A stretch of 64,000 bases of DNA from UBA6522 sp965205045. GTDB lineage: Bacteria; Pseudomonadota; Gammaproteobacteria; Steroidobacterales; Rariloculaceae. Location of the stretch: positions 1,612,001-1,676,000 of the forward strand of contig OZ242031.1 of NCBI GenBank assembly GCA_965205045.1, in the 5' to 3' direction. The first letter of the stretch is position 1. Every line of letters starts with the position of its first letter. Positions 28,699-37,125 of the stretch are shown here, one piece after another. The notes beneath the pieces were generated by a model. The model did no database searches and was not told the origin of the DNA. It saw nothing but the letters and a program-made list of their open reading frames with translations. The translations under genes were made by a program, and so were the position numbers.

Positions 28699-29363
28699 CC
28701 GCCATGAACCGCGCCGCCGCCGGCATCGCGGCCGCGCCCATCCTCATCCTCGGCCCGCTGGCCTTCGGCCAGTCCGCCATGGAGGCGGTGGAACCGGAGG
28801 CTCCGGTGGAGTCCTTCGCCGGCCGCGAACTGGCCGGGTACGGATACGGCGAGCACTTCTGCTGGGCGCTCGCCGACACCGCCCATGCGCGGGCCGAAGC
28901 GCTCGCCGACACCGCCCATGCGCGGGCCGAAGCGCTCGCCGCCGCCACGGGCGGGACGCGGACGCCGGTCTACACCTTCGAGCTGCACACCGGGCAACGC
29001 TGGGACATGTGCCTGTGGTCCGCGGACGGGGACTGGGAAGGGGGATGGAAATACCGCAACTGCGGTTTCGCCCGGGACGGCGGCGCCGCGGACGGCTTCA
29101 TCCACCGCGGCAGGGCCCACCCGGACGCCGGCCACGAGTACGCCGAGTACGACCACCCGGGCCCCTACGACAGCGGCCCGCAGGACGAGACGATCGTCTA
29201 CGCCGGCCCCATCGCCGGCCGGATGATCTGCGCCGATGCGAGGGAGCCCTACGTGCCCGCCCGCGCCGACCTGCTGCTCTTCGAGGGCGACACCCGCGCC
29301 GGAGAGGCGGACGATGCCGACGATACCGGCGGCGGGGCCACGGAACCGGGCGGCACGTCATGA
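28695..29363 (+). CDS. secreted protein partner with DMCLW motif and internal 11-residue repeat
   Basis: 222 residues. Signal peptide MTAMNRAAAGIAAAPILILGPLAFGQ. A perfect duplication of ALADTAHARAE precedes the conserved-looking part VYTFELHTGQRWDMCLWSADGDWEGGWKYRNCG. The WDMCLWSADGDW box parallels FDLCLWAPDPNW of the upstream protein, so the two share a C-terminal domain, possibly a small disulfide-stabilised fold. The tail is acidic and Gly-rich. ATGA overlap with the preceding gene indicates coupled translation. Function unknown; an envelope or surface pair is likely. Confidence 0.62.
   Translation: MTAMNRAAAGIAAAPILILGPLAFGQSAMEAVEPEAPVESFAGRELAGYGYGEHFCWALADTAHARAEALADTAHARAEALAAATGGTRTPVYTFELHTGQRWDMCLWSADGDWEGGWKYRNCGFARDGGAADGFIHRGRAHPDAGHEYAEYDHPGPYDSGPQDETIVYAGPIAGRMICADAREPYVPARADLLLFEGDTRAGEADDADDTGGGATEPGGTS
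28868..28933 (+). repeat. 33-bp perfect direct duplication inside the gene
   Basis: 28868-28900 and 28901-28933 are identical and encode ALADTAHARAE twice. Exact identity at nucleotide level implies a recent slippage event. Confidence 0.9.
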
Positions 29364-29365
29364 AC

Positions 29366-29402
29366 CCGGCCGGCGGGGGGCCGCGACTCCCCCGCCGGCC
29401 GG
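29366..29402 (+). terminator. 14-bp perfect GC stem-loop after the secreted-protein pair
   Basis: 29366-29379 pairs perfectly with 29389-29402 (9-nt loop). There is no T-run after it, so it may act as a Rho-independent-like terminator of low efficiency or as an RNA 3'-end stabiliser. Confidence 0.55.
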
Positions 29403-29565
29403 CATGTCCCGCGCCTCCGGCGCCGCGTGTGGCCAATTGGATAACTCCGAATCCGCCGGGAAGGGTGGATTGTCACCTGTGGCGGCGATTTTTCCAATGG
29501 ACCGGGCGCCTGGACGGTGGCCGGAAACAGTCTTGCGGGTCGGAACGCCCTCGGCACGGCGCCAA

Positions 29566-29763
29566 TCAGGACGCCCTTCCATTCGACCCATGCCTTTTCC
29601 GCCGCGCCTTCTCGGCGAAGAAAACCATCGAATAGGACTTTCCGCTGCCTTGGGTGTGCCAGAACACACCGAGGCGGCCCAGGTCGGGATGCGCCCGCTT
29701 AACAATTTCTACCGCCTCCCTGGGAATGTAAGGGGACACGTCAGCGACCTTCTCTCGATAGTC
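29566..29763 (-). pseudogene. type I restriction enzyme HsdR fragment
   Basis: About 65 codons on the minus strand read DYREKVADVSPYIPREA, then LGRLGVFWHTQGSGKSYSMVFF. The latter is the Walker A region of HsdR translocases. The frame ends in an early stop at 29566. No other hsdR, hsdM or hsdS sequence is nearby, so it is a relic. The flanks 29403-29565 and 29764-29874 show nothing further that I can identify. Confidence 0.75.
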
Positions 29764-29874
29764 TTGGGAATGCGAGCAGCTTGATGCTCGCTAAGCGCAT
29801 CGGGATGCGGAACCTCCAGATAAACGCTGTTCGTCCTGTACGGCCTGACTGTTTCGTCCCGCATCCGACGCCGT

Positions 29875-30504
29875 TCAAGCGTCCTCGGTCCACTCGGCAG
29901 GAGGCCATACTTGCGTGTCTTGCCCCATGGCACTCACCAATAGGCCGAACGAACGGGCAAGCTTTCGAAACAACCTGGACCGGCGATAAGCATCGGGCAA
30001 TGAGAATAGAGCGCTAAGGGCGGCTTGGTCGGTGGTCTCCATGTAGCTTGTCCCCGCATGCATTCGAGCTTCCAGTTGCTCCTTTGCTCCGCGGGGACGT
30101 TCCGGGTCCATGACTGACTCAGCGTCGCCTCTCAATCCGCGATGCCCTCGCAACGACTCGATCGCGGCCAGGAACCAGGCCTCGTATTCCTTGTGAGCGA
30201 TCACGACCGCGCAGGGGATGCCGCCGGCCGCAGCCTGTGCCCAAGCCTGAACAGTCGGTCCAAGCTCAGCGGGACAGTCCGAGTTTCCGTCGAACAAGAT
30301 GAGTATCGCCCGACAATCCGCCTGCACTAGCGCCAGCCGCACTGCTTGTTGAACGTCGGTCTCGCGCACAAGCTGGCTCCGGGGTCTTCGGATCGGCCTT
30401 CCGACATCAACCGCCCAAGCCTGGATTTCGTCGCGGAGGCGACGCAGCAGCACAGGGAACGCTGCCACGTCGCCGTGGCCTTCGACGATCGGCTGGATTT
30501 TCAC
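29875..30504 (-). CDS. DUF4276 TOPRIM-like protein
   Basis: 209 residues. The N-terminal PIVEGHGDV box provides the TOPRIM-type glutamate, and LILFDGNSDCP the acidic pair; EYEAWFLAAIESLRG is also typical of DUF4276. TOPRIM-like nucleases are the effectors in OLD-family and related ATPase systems. Its ATG overlaps the stop of the ATPase gene upstream (ATGA), which makes an ATPase/nuclease complex likely. Nuclease activity itself is inferred from the fold. Confidence 0.78.
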   Translation of the reverse strand: MKIQPIVEGHGDVAAFPVLLRRLRDEIQAWAVDVGRPIRRPRSQLVRETDVQQAVRLALVQADCRAILILFDGNSDCPAELGPTVQAWAQAAAGGIPCAVVIAHKEYEAWFLAAIESLRGHRGLRGDAESVMDPERPRGAKEQLEARMHAGTSYMETTDQAALSALFSLPDAYRRSRLFRKLARSFGLLVSAMGQDTQVWPPAEWTEDA

Positions 30505-31712
30505 GCCGGATCATGCCCCCCAAACAACTTGTACTGGAGTAAGGCGGTGTCGGGCGGCTCATCGGGCGTCAGAGCGTTCGAGCGCAGCAACTCGCCGGCG
30601 CCCATCAGGTGCTCGCTCAGGGCTGTTCGCGCAGCGTCCGAGACGGGATTGATTCGCGTCGCGCCCTTGTTCCAACTGACGATTCGCAGGTGCCGGTCCT
30701 CGATCCATTTGGCATCCAGGATCTCCGGGCTGTGCGTCGTCACCACGACCTGCATGAAGCGCGCCGCATGCCGCAATACGTCCAGGATCGAACCCAATGC
30801 GCCCGGATGCATCGTGGCTTCCGGTTCCTCGATCACGAGAAGCGAGGGAGCGGGACGTTGAAAGATCGCAGTGAGCAGCCCGAGCACGCGCAGAGTGCCG
30901 TCCGACATGCTGAAGGCTTCGAACTTGACCGGCTCGGACTTGCCCCAATCCTGAGTGAATTCCAGGGTGAGCTTGTTGCCGTGTTTTTTTGGCCTGACCC
31001 CAAGCGTTCCCGGGACAACACGGTCAAGCAACTCGCGGATTCGCTCCCAATCGCCCTTCGATTGCCGTTGGATTTCACGCAAAACGCTGGCTGCATTGCT
31101 GCCGTCGGAATGAAGGCGCACGCCGCCGCCGGGATCTTGCATGGCTCGCAGGGTTGCCGGTTCGATCCGGTACGTCCACATGCCTGACATGAATCGGACT
31201 ATCGCCTGAAATCGGGCATCGCCGCCGACCAGCGGAAGCGCCAGCGCGTTCCGTTCAAGGGCTGGCTTAAGGGGAGTCGCGCTGCTGTCCCACCCGCGGT
31301 AGTACCTGGGCGATCTGCGGAACCACTCGCGCGAACCATCCGACTTCCACACCGTGCATTTTTCGCGAGCAACCTGGAAGCCGTAACCCCTCCGGGTGCG
31401 CAGTTCGAACCCATAGCGCGCCATCGCGGTATTTTCATCGGGGTTCCTCAACTCCACCGCCAATCCCAGGTTTGACGGACGTCCCCTGGCCGAGCTTCGA
31501 TGGGCAACTGCGGATAGTCCTCCGCGTCGCTCCAGCACGGCCTGCAACGGTGATGTCATCGCCTCCGCGAGGAACGCGAGGGCATCGGCGAAATTACTTT
31601 TCCCCGAGCCATTCTGGCCGGCGATAAAGGTTGGATTGTCGAACTTGACCTGTTCCGATGGAAGACTGCGGAAGCGCTGGAAAACGATCCGCCCGAGGAC
31701 GGGATCAGACAT
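30501..31712 (-). CDS. SMC/OLD-like AAA_21 ATPase
   Basis: 403 residues. Walker A GQNGSGKS at 32-39, signature-like FSMSDGTLRVLGLL, Walker B LLVIEEPEATMHP and a switch histidine in TTHSPEILD. This is the compact ABC-type ATPase used by OLD, Septu and PARIS-like defence systems. It lacks the fused TOPRIM domain, which the overlapping DUF4276 gene supplies. The start overlaps the tail of a VapB-like antitoxin fragment by 8 bp. Intact by all visible motifs. Confidence 0.82.
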   Translation of the reverse strand: MSDPVLGRIVFQRFRSLPSEQVKFDNPTFIAGQNGSGKSNFADALAFLAEAMTSPLQAVLERRGGLSAVAHRSSARGRPSNLGLAVELRNPDENTAMARYGFELRTRRGYGFQVAREKCTVWKSDGSREWFRRSPRYYRGWDSSATPLKPALERNALALPLVGGDARFQAIVRFMSGMWTYRIEPATLRAMQDPGGGVRLHSDGSNAASVLREIQRQSKGDWERIRELLDRVVPGTLGVRPKKHGNKLTLEFTQDWGKSEPVKFEAFSMSDGTLRVLGLLTAIFQRPAPSLLVIEEPEATMHPGALGSILDVLRHAARFMQVVVTTHSPEILDAKWIEDRHLRIVSWNKGATRINPVSDAARTALSEHLMGAGELLRSNALTPDEPPDTALLQYKLFGGHDPA

Positions 31713-31866
31713 GGGTCACCTCGCTCCTGCTCCACGCTTCCGCCATGACCTGTTCGTTGGATAGGTCGAGCCCGTCCATCTGTGCGAGCGACCGGATTTC
31801 CTCGCGGCGAACCACTTTCAGCAACGCGCGTTCAATTGTCTCCTCGAACGAAGTGGCGCCGAGGCA
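31705..31866 (-). pseudogene. C-terminal part of a VapB-like antitoxin
   Basis: About 53 codons read CLGATSFEETIERALLKVV, then REEIRSLAQMDGLDL. This is the layout of the distal half of VapB antitoxins, with the LxGAxSxxETIExAL helix. The ribbon-helix-helix start is missing and is replaced by DUF6152 coding sequence. The stop overlaps the ATPase start. No vapC follows. Confidence 0.5.
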
Positions 31867-32204
31867 ACCCGGAACGTCTCCACGTAGCTCATCCGGTCGG
31901 ACTGCGGCGTGCCGTAGGGATCGAAGTACGGCCAGTCGATATGCGTGGTCTCCGCAACGAACGTGCCACCCTCCCAGCGCCCCGGCGACATGCTTTCGAT
32001 TTCCCAGGTTTCCTTCGAACCGTCTTCGAGCGTTGCGTCGAGGACGAGTTGAATGTGCGGCTGGGCAAACTCGAACAGCGTCAACACGCCGGTTCGGGAA
32101 ATCTTGTTGTCGATGTCGTAGATCGCAAACGAGTGATGAGCGTGAGTTACGCCAGGAAAACCAGCCGCAAGGGCTGCAACCAGTACGTATGTCGGACGAT
32201 TCAT
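31818..32204 (-). pseudogene. DUF6152-type periplasmic protein, truncated at its C-terminus
   Basis: From ATG at 32204: a signal peptide (MNRPTYVLVAALAAGFPGVTHA), then HHSFAIYDIDNK typical of DUF6152, then RWEGGTFVAETTHIDWPYFD and PQSDRMSYVETFRV from the distal domain. Part of the middle appears to be missing, and the frame runs off after VETFRV into sequence that in another frame is the VapB-like tail. The breakpoint is near 31868-31885. Some copies of this family accompany dehydrogenase clusters; no role can be assigned here. Confidence 0.6.
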
Positions 32205-32581
32205 TGCCGTTCTCCTGTTTGCGTTGTTCCCTTTTTGTCAATGCCCCGATTCCGATCTGTCACAATTGTAATGGATATTGAGTCACTCCATAGCCGGAAA
32301 AAATGTAATGTTGCTGATGCGCGACGAATAGGGGGACGGTCCTGAATTCAGCAGGACCGACTATTCGAAACGCCGCTTTCATCGGCGCAATCGCGTTGGC
32401 CCATGTCTCGGCGCTTCCGGATGCAGCTTCTCAGTTTACCGACATCTCCCAGTCCGGGCTCGCCAACGATCCGGAACTTCTGGTGCTCCCTGGAGCTCCC
32501 TGGAGTTGCGGTAGCCCACCCTGTAGGCGACAATCCCGCCACGCCGTTCCGATGCCTCCAGATTTTGCCCGAAACCACCCG
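32205..32581. other. non-coding stretch before tkt
   Basis: This 377-bp stretch holds a compound inverted repeat (listed separately) and no supported gene. The tkt frame is open to 32396, but the extra residues (SCGSPPCRRQSRHA) look untranslated. Confidence 0.4.
32325..32367. repeat. REP-like compound palindrome
   Basis: CGAATAG (32325-32331) and CGGTCCTG (32337-32344) pair with CAGGACCG (32352-32359) and CTATTCG (32361-32367) around an AATTCAG loop. The result is a 15-bp stem with a one-sided bulge. This GGGGACGGTCC-type palindrome resembles REP or IS-end sequences of proteobacteria. It marks the boundary between the decayed zone and tkt. Confidence 0.6.
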
Positions 32582-34618
32582 ATGGTAACCGCAAGAAAGA
32601 ACGCTCAGGCTGTCACAAGGCCGCCTCGGCGGCAACTTGCAAACGCGATTCGCGCCCTCTCCATGGACGCCGTGGAGGCCGCGCGTTCGGGTCATCCCGG
32701 CATGCCCATGGGGATGGCGGATATCGCCGAAGTCCTGTGGAACGATTACCTTCGTCACAATCCCTCGAATCCCCAATGGTGCGACCGGGACCGGTTCGTG
32801 CTTTCCAATGGTCACGGCTCCATGTTGATCTATGCGCTGGCGCACCTCACCGGTTACCCCCTGGAGATGGACGAACTCCGGCAGTTCCGCCAGCTCGGCC
32901 AGCGGACCGCCGGTCACCCGGAGCGGGAGCTCGACATCGCCATCGAGACCACCACCGGCCCGCTTGGACAGGGGCTGGCAAATGCGGTGGGTATGGCCCT
33001 GGCGGAAAAGGCGCTGGCCGCGACCTTCAACCGGCCCGGAGGGATGATCGTCGACCATTACACGTACGTCTTCATGGGCGACGGTTGCCTGATGGAGGGC
33101 ATCTCCCACGAGGCGTGTTCGCTCGCAGGCACGCTGGGCCTGGGCAAGCTGATCGGGGTCTACGACGAGAACAATGTCTCCATCGACGGCATGATCGAGG
33201 GCTGGTTCACGGACGACACGCCGGCGCGGTTTCGTGCGTACGGCTGGCATGTGGTGGAGGACGTCGACGGGCACGATCCCGATGCAGTAATCGCCGCGCT
33301 GGAGGCCGCCCGCGCCGAGACGTCGCGGCCGTCGCTGATCTGCTGCAAGACGCTCATCGGCTGGGGCGCTCCCAACAAGCAGGGCACGGCGGATACCCAC
33401 GGCGCACCGCTGGGGCCTGACGAGGTCGCGGCGACACGAACCGGGATCGGCTGGGAATACGATCCGTTCGTGATACCGCATGAACTCCGCGACGCGTGGG
33501 ACGCCCGGGACAGGGGCGCCGAGCTGGAGGCGGAGTGGCAGCAACGCTTCGACGCCTACGCCGGGCGATGGCCCGACCTGGCGCGGGAATTCCAGCGCCG
33601 GGTCCGGGGCGGTCTCCCCGGCAACTGGAGCGATCTCGCCGACGCCGCGATCCGGGAAATTGCCGCTGAAGCCAAGGACATGGCCACGCGAAAGGCGTCG
33701 CTGCGGGCGCTGGAGGCTTTCGCGCCGCACCTGCCCGAAATGATCGGCGGATCGGCGGACCTGACCGGCTCCAACAACACGCTGCACAGCGGCTCGACCG
33801 TCTTCGACGCGGAACACGCGGTCGGCAACTACATCTATTTCGGCGTGCGCGAATTCGCCATGGCCGCAGTCCTGAACGGTCTGGCGCTGCACGGCGGCTT
33901 CATCCCCTACGGCGGCACCTTCCTGGTGTTCTCGGATTACGCCCGCAACGCGCTGCGCATGGCGGCGCTGATGCGGATCAGGAGCATCCTGGTCTTCACC
34001 CACGACTCCATTGGCCTGGGCGAGGACGGACCCACCCATCAGCCCATCGAGCACCTGAGCAGCCTGCGCGCCATGCCCAACATGGCGGTGTGGCGGCCGT
34101 GCGATGCGGTGGAAACCGCCGTCGCCTGGCGCTCGGCGGTGGAACGCCTCGACGGCCCCACCAGCCTGATCCTGACGCGCCAGGGGCTCTCCCACGTGGC
34201 CCGGACCGATGACCAGATCGACCTGATCGGCAGAGGCGGCTACATCTTGCTCGACAGCGATGGCGACCCCGAAATCATTCTCATGGCGACCGGGTCCGAG
34301 GTGGGCCTGGTCCTTGAGGCCGCGGGAAACCTGATGTCCGAAGGCCTGCGGGTGCGGGTCGTCTCGATCCCCTGCACGGAAGTATTCGACGCGCAGCCGC
34401 AGGAATACCGGTCCCATGTGCTGCCGGCCAACGGCGCCGCCCTCCTGGCGGTGGAAGCCGGCGCCAGGGATTGCTGGTGGCGATACGTCGGCGGCCGCGG
34501 CGACGTGCTCGGCATGAAGAGCTTCGGCCAGTCGGCGCCCGGCAAGGCCCTGATGGAACACTACGGCTTCACGGCGGAAGCCGTGGCCGGGGCCGCGCGC
34601 CGCGTGCTGAGCCGGTAG
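32582..34618 (+). CDS. tkt: transketolase
   Basis: 678 residues, normal length. It transfers two-carbon ketol units between sugar phosphates with thiamine diphosphate. Landmarks: RRQLANAIRALSMDAVEAARSGHPGMPMG at the N-terminus, GDGCLMEGISHE (ThDP/Mg site), FGVREFAMAAVLNG, and HDSIGLGEDGPTHQP (substrate phosphate and catalytic His). ATG at 32582 gives the usual N-terminus. It opens the tkt-gap-pgk-pyk cluster, linking the pentose phosphate or Calvin-type pathway with lower glycolysis. Confidence 0.95.
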   Translation: MVTARKNAQAVTRPPRRQLANAIRALSMDAVEAARSGHPGMPMGMADIAEVLWNDYLRHNPSNPQWCDRDRFVLSNGHGSMLIYALAHLTGYPLEMDELRQFRQLGQRTAGHPERELDIAIETTTGPLGQGLANAVGMALAEKALAATFNRPGGMIVDHYTYVFMGDGCLMEGISHEACSLAGTLGLGKLIGVYDENNVSIDGMIEGWFTDDTPARFRAYGWHVVEDVDGHDPDAVIAALEAARAETSRPSLICCKTLIGWGAPNKQGTADTHGAPLGPDEVAATRTGIGWEYDPFVIPHELRDAWDARDRGAELEAEWQQRFDAYAGRWPDLAREFQRRVRGGLPGNWSDLADAAIREIAAEAKDMATRKASLRALEAFAPHLPEMIGGSADLTGSNNTLHSGSTVFDAEHAVGNYIYFGVREFAMAAVLNGLALHGGFIPYGGTFLVFSDYARNALRMAALMRIRSILVFTHDSIGLGEDGPTHQPIEHLSSLRAMPNMAVWRPCDAVETAVAWRSAVERLDGPTSLILTRQGLSHVARTDDQIDLIGRGGYILLDSDGDPEIILMATGSEVGLVLEAAGNLMSEGLRVRVVSIPCTEVFDAQPQEYRSHVLPANGAALLAVEAGARDCWWRYVGGRGDVLGMKSFGQSAPGKALMEHYGFTAEAVAGAARRVLSR

Positions 34619-34706
34619 CGGCCCATGGTTGAAGTCCCGCGTCATGCCGAGACCGGCACATCGGGTTGACGCCAATATTCCCGACACTTCCCTGAAGGAG
34701 AAACAG

Positions 34707-35717
34707 ATGCCTGTGAGACTTGCGATCAACGGATACGGCCGCATCGGCAGAATGGTGCTGAGGGCGCTGTACGAATCGGGCAAGCGCGACGAGATGCAGA
34801 TCGTCGCGGTCAACGATCTCGGCGATGCCGGGACCAACGCCCATCTGACGCGCTACGACTCCGCTCACGGCCGCTTCCCGTTCGAAGTCCAGGTCGGCGA
34901 CGGGGAACTGATCGTGAACGGAGACCACGTCAGGGTGCTCGCCGAGCGTGATCCGGCCAACCTGCCGTGGGGGGAGTTGGGCGTGGACATCGTCCTGGAA
35001 TGCACGGGCCTGTTCCGCACCAGGGACAAGGCGTCCGCGCACATCCGGGCAGGCGCCAATAAAGTCGTCGTCTCCGCGCCTGCGGGCACCAACACGGATG
35101 CGACCATCGTTTACGGCGTCAATCACCACATCCTGAACTCCTCGCACCAGGTCATTTCCAATGCCTCGTGCACCACCAACTGCCTTTCGCCGGTGGCCAA
35201 GGTCCTGCACGAAGCGGTGGGGATCGAGCAGGGTCTGATGACGACCATCCACGCCTTCACCAACGACCAGGTCCTCTCCGACGTGTTTCACAAGGATCTG
35301 CGTCGCGCACGCTCCGCCACGCAGTCGATGATCCCCACCAAGACCGGCGCCGCCGCCGCGGTGGGTTTGGTTCTGCCGGAACTGGACGGCCGGCTGGACG
35401 GGTTCGCGATCCGCGTTCCCACGATCAACGTCTCGGTGGTGGATCTTTCCTTCATCAGCACCCGGGAAACCACGGTGGAGGAGGTCAATGGCGCGGTGCA
35501 GGCGGCCAGCGAGGGCGATCTCAACGGTGTGCTGGCCTATACCGAGGAACCCCTGGTCTCGATCGATTTCAATCATCATCCCGCCTCGTCCGTATTCGAC
35601 GCCGGATTGACCAAGGTGTCCGGCAATCTCGTGAAGATCTGCACGTGGTACGACAACGAGTGGGGCTTCTCCAACCGCATGCTGGATACCACGCTGGCGT
35701 TTGCCAGGGTCGGTTGA
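34707..35717 (+). CDS. gap: glyceraldehyde-3-phosphate dehydrogenase, type I
   Basis: 336 residues. NAD-binding INGYGRIGRM at the N-terminus, active-site SNASCTTNCL with the catalytic Cys, TTIHAFTNDQ, and WYDNEWGFSNRM near the C-terminus. AAGGAG (34695-34700) lies 6 bp before ATG and fixes the start. It oxidises glyceraldehyde 3-phosphate in the cytoplasm. Between tkt and pgk, as in many Gammaproteobacteria. Confidence 0.95.
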   Translation: MPVRLAINGYGRIGRMVLRALYESGKRDEMQIVAVNDLGDAGTNAHLTRYDSAHGRFPFEVQVGDGELIVNGDHVRVLAERDPANLPWGELGVDIVLECTGLFRTRDKASAHIRAGANKVVVSAPAGTNTDATIVYGVNHHILNSSHQVISNASCTTNCLSPVAKVLHEAVGIEQGLMTTIHAFTNDQVLSDVFHKDLRRARSATQSMIPTKTGAAAAVGLVLPELDGRLDGFAIRVPTINVSVVDLSFISTRETTVEEVNGAVQAASEGDLNGVLAYTEEPLVSIDFNHHPASSVFDAGLTKVSGNLVKICTWYDNEWGFSNRMLDTTLAFARVG

Positions 35718-35809
35718 GCGGTGTTCGGTCGATGATGTCTGCCGTGGAACCGAGGCTGTAGTCCGCCCGGCGTCGCGGCGTCCCGTTATCGACAACGCAT
35801 TATTTGACG

Positions 35810-36988
35810 ATGCACGTTCTGCGCATGGTAGACCTCCCGCTGGCGGGCCGGCGGTTGCTGATCCGGGAAGACCTCAACGTACCGGTCAGGGACGGCGCAG
35901 TGGCGAGCGACGTGCGCCTGGCAGCCGCACTGCCGAGCATCGAATTCGCCCTGCAGCAGCGCGCGCGAGTCATCCTCATGTCGCACTTGGGCAGGCCGGA
36001 GGAGGGCCACTTCGACGAAGCATTTTCGCTACGCCCCGTTGCCCGCAGGCTCGGCGAACTGCTGGGGCGCCGGATCGCGCTGATCGACGACTGGGAAAAC
36101 GGGGTGGAGGTGGAGCCGGGGCAGGCGGTGTTGCTCCAGAATGTTCGCTTCCAGCGCGGTGAAAAGGCCGACGACCCGGAACTTGCCGCCCGGCTGGCCG
36201 GGTTGTGCGATATCTTCGCGATGGATGCCTTCGGGTCCGCCCATCGCGCCCACGCCAGCACCCTCGGGGTGGCGCGGCTGGCTCGGGTGGCCTGCGCCGG
36301 GCCGCTGCTTGTTCGGGAGCTGAAGGCACTTGCGGCTGCGCTGGAGGACCCGCAGCCTCCGACGGCCGCCATCGTCGGCGGTTCCAAGGTCTCGACCAAG
36401 CTGGGAGTTTTGCGGACATTGGCCGGCAAGATGGACACACTTATCCTCGGCGGCGGGATTGCCAATACGTTGCTTGCGGCGGCGGATCACCCGGTCGGGC
36501 GTTCCCTGTACGAACCGGACATGCTGGGATTCGCCCGTCGGTTGCTGCGCGGCGAATTCGGTCCTGCGGACATTCCGCTACCGTCCGATGTGGTCGTTGC
36601 AGAGTCCCCGGATGAAGCCGCTCGCGGGACAACGCGCGGCGTGGGCGAAGTCGGCAGCGCCGAAATGATCCTCGACATCGGCCCCCGGACCGCCGCGGAA
36701 TACGCCGGCCGCCTGCACCGGGCCGGCACCATTCTCTGGAACGGGCCGGTGGGCGTCTTCGAGCACCCCGAATTTGCCGGTGGGACCCAGGCGGTCAGCA
36801 AGGCCGTGGCGGCAAGCGGCGCTTTCTCGATCGCCGGCGGCGGCGACACGCTGGCGGCGATCCAGCAGTTCGGTGTCCGCGAGGGAATTTCCTGCCTGTC
36901 CACGGGCGGTGGCGCCTTTCTCGAATTCCTCGAGGGCAGGGAACTGCCGGCGGTTGCGGCGCTCAGGGTACGGGCCGGTGCACCCTGA
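35810..36988 (+). CDS. pgk: phosphoglycerate kinase
   Basis: 392 residues from ATG 35810; TTG at 35804 and ATG at 35825 are alternatives. Signature LLIREDLNVPV, substrate-binding HLGRP, IVGGSKVSTK, and the nucleotide-site GGGDT and WNGPVGVFE. It makes ATP from 1,3-bisphosphoglycerate. The 92-bp spacer from gap shows no terminator. Confidence 0.95.
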   Translation: MHVLRMVDLPLAGRRLLIREDLNVPVRDGAVASDVRLAAALPSIEFALQQRARVILMSHLGRPEEGHFDEAFSLRPVARRLGELLGRRIALIDDWENGVEVEPGQAVLLQNVRFQRGEKADDPELAARLAGLCDIFAMDAFGSAHRAHASTLGVARLARVACAGPLLVRELKALAAALEDPQPPTAAIVGGSKVSTKLGVLRTLAGKMDTLILGGGIANTLLAAADHPVGRSLYEPDMLGFARRLLRGEFGPADIPLPSDVVVAESPDEAARGTTRGVGEVGSAEMILDIGPRTAAEYAGRLHRAGTILWNGPVGVFEHPEFAGGTQAVSKAVAASGAFSIAGGGDTLAAIQQFGVREGISCLSTGGGAFLEFLEGRELPAVAALRVRAGAP

Positions 36989-37125
36989 AGAGCAATGATC
37001 GGCTGGAAGGAGCACTGGCAGCCCGGTACCGGCGGCGCCGCAACCGAACTGCAACGCACACGCGGTACAAGGGCCGCGTGATCGCGGCTGCGGTATAGTG
37101 ATATCGCTGACCAGGGGAGTGTTTC

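Noticed and set aside
32348..34837. 829-codon open frame opposite tkt
   Set aside because: Same high-GC shadow effect; the plus strand is an unambiguous transketolase.
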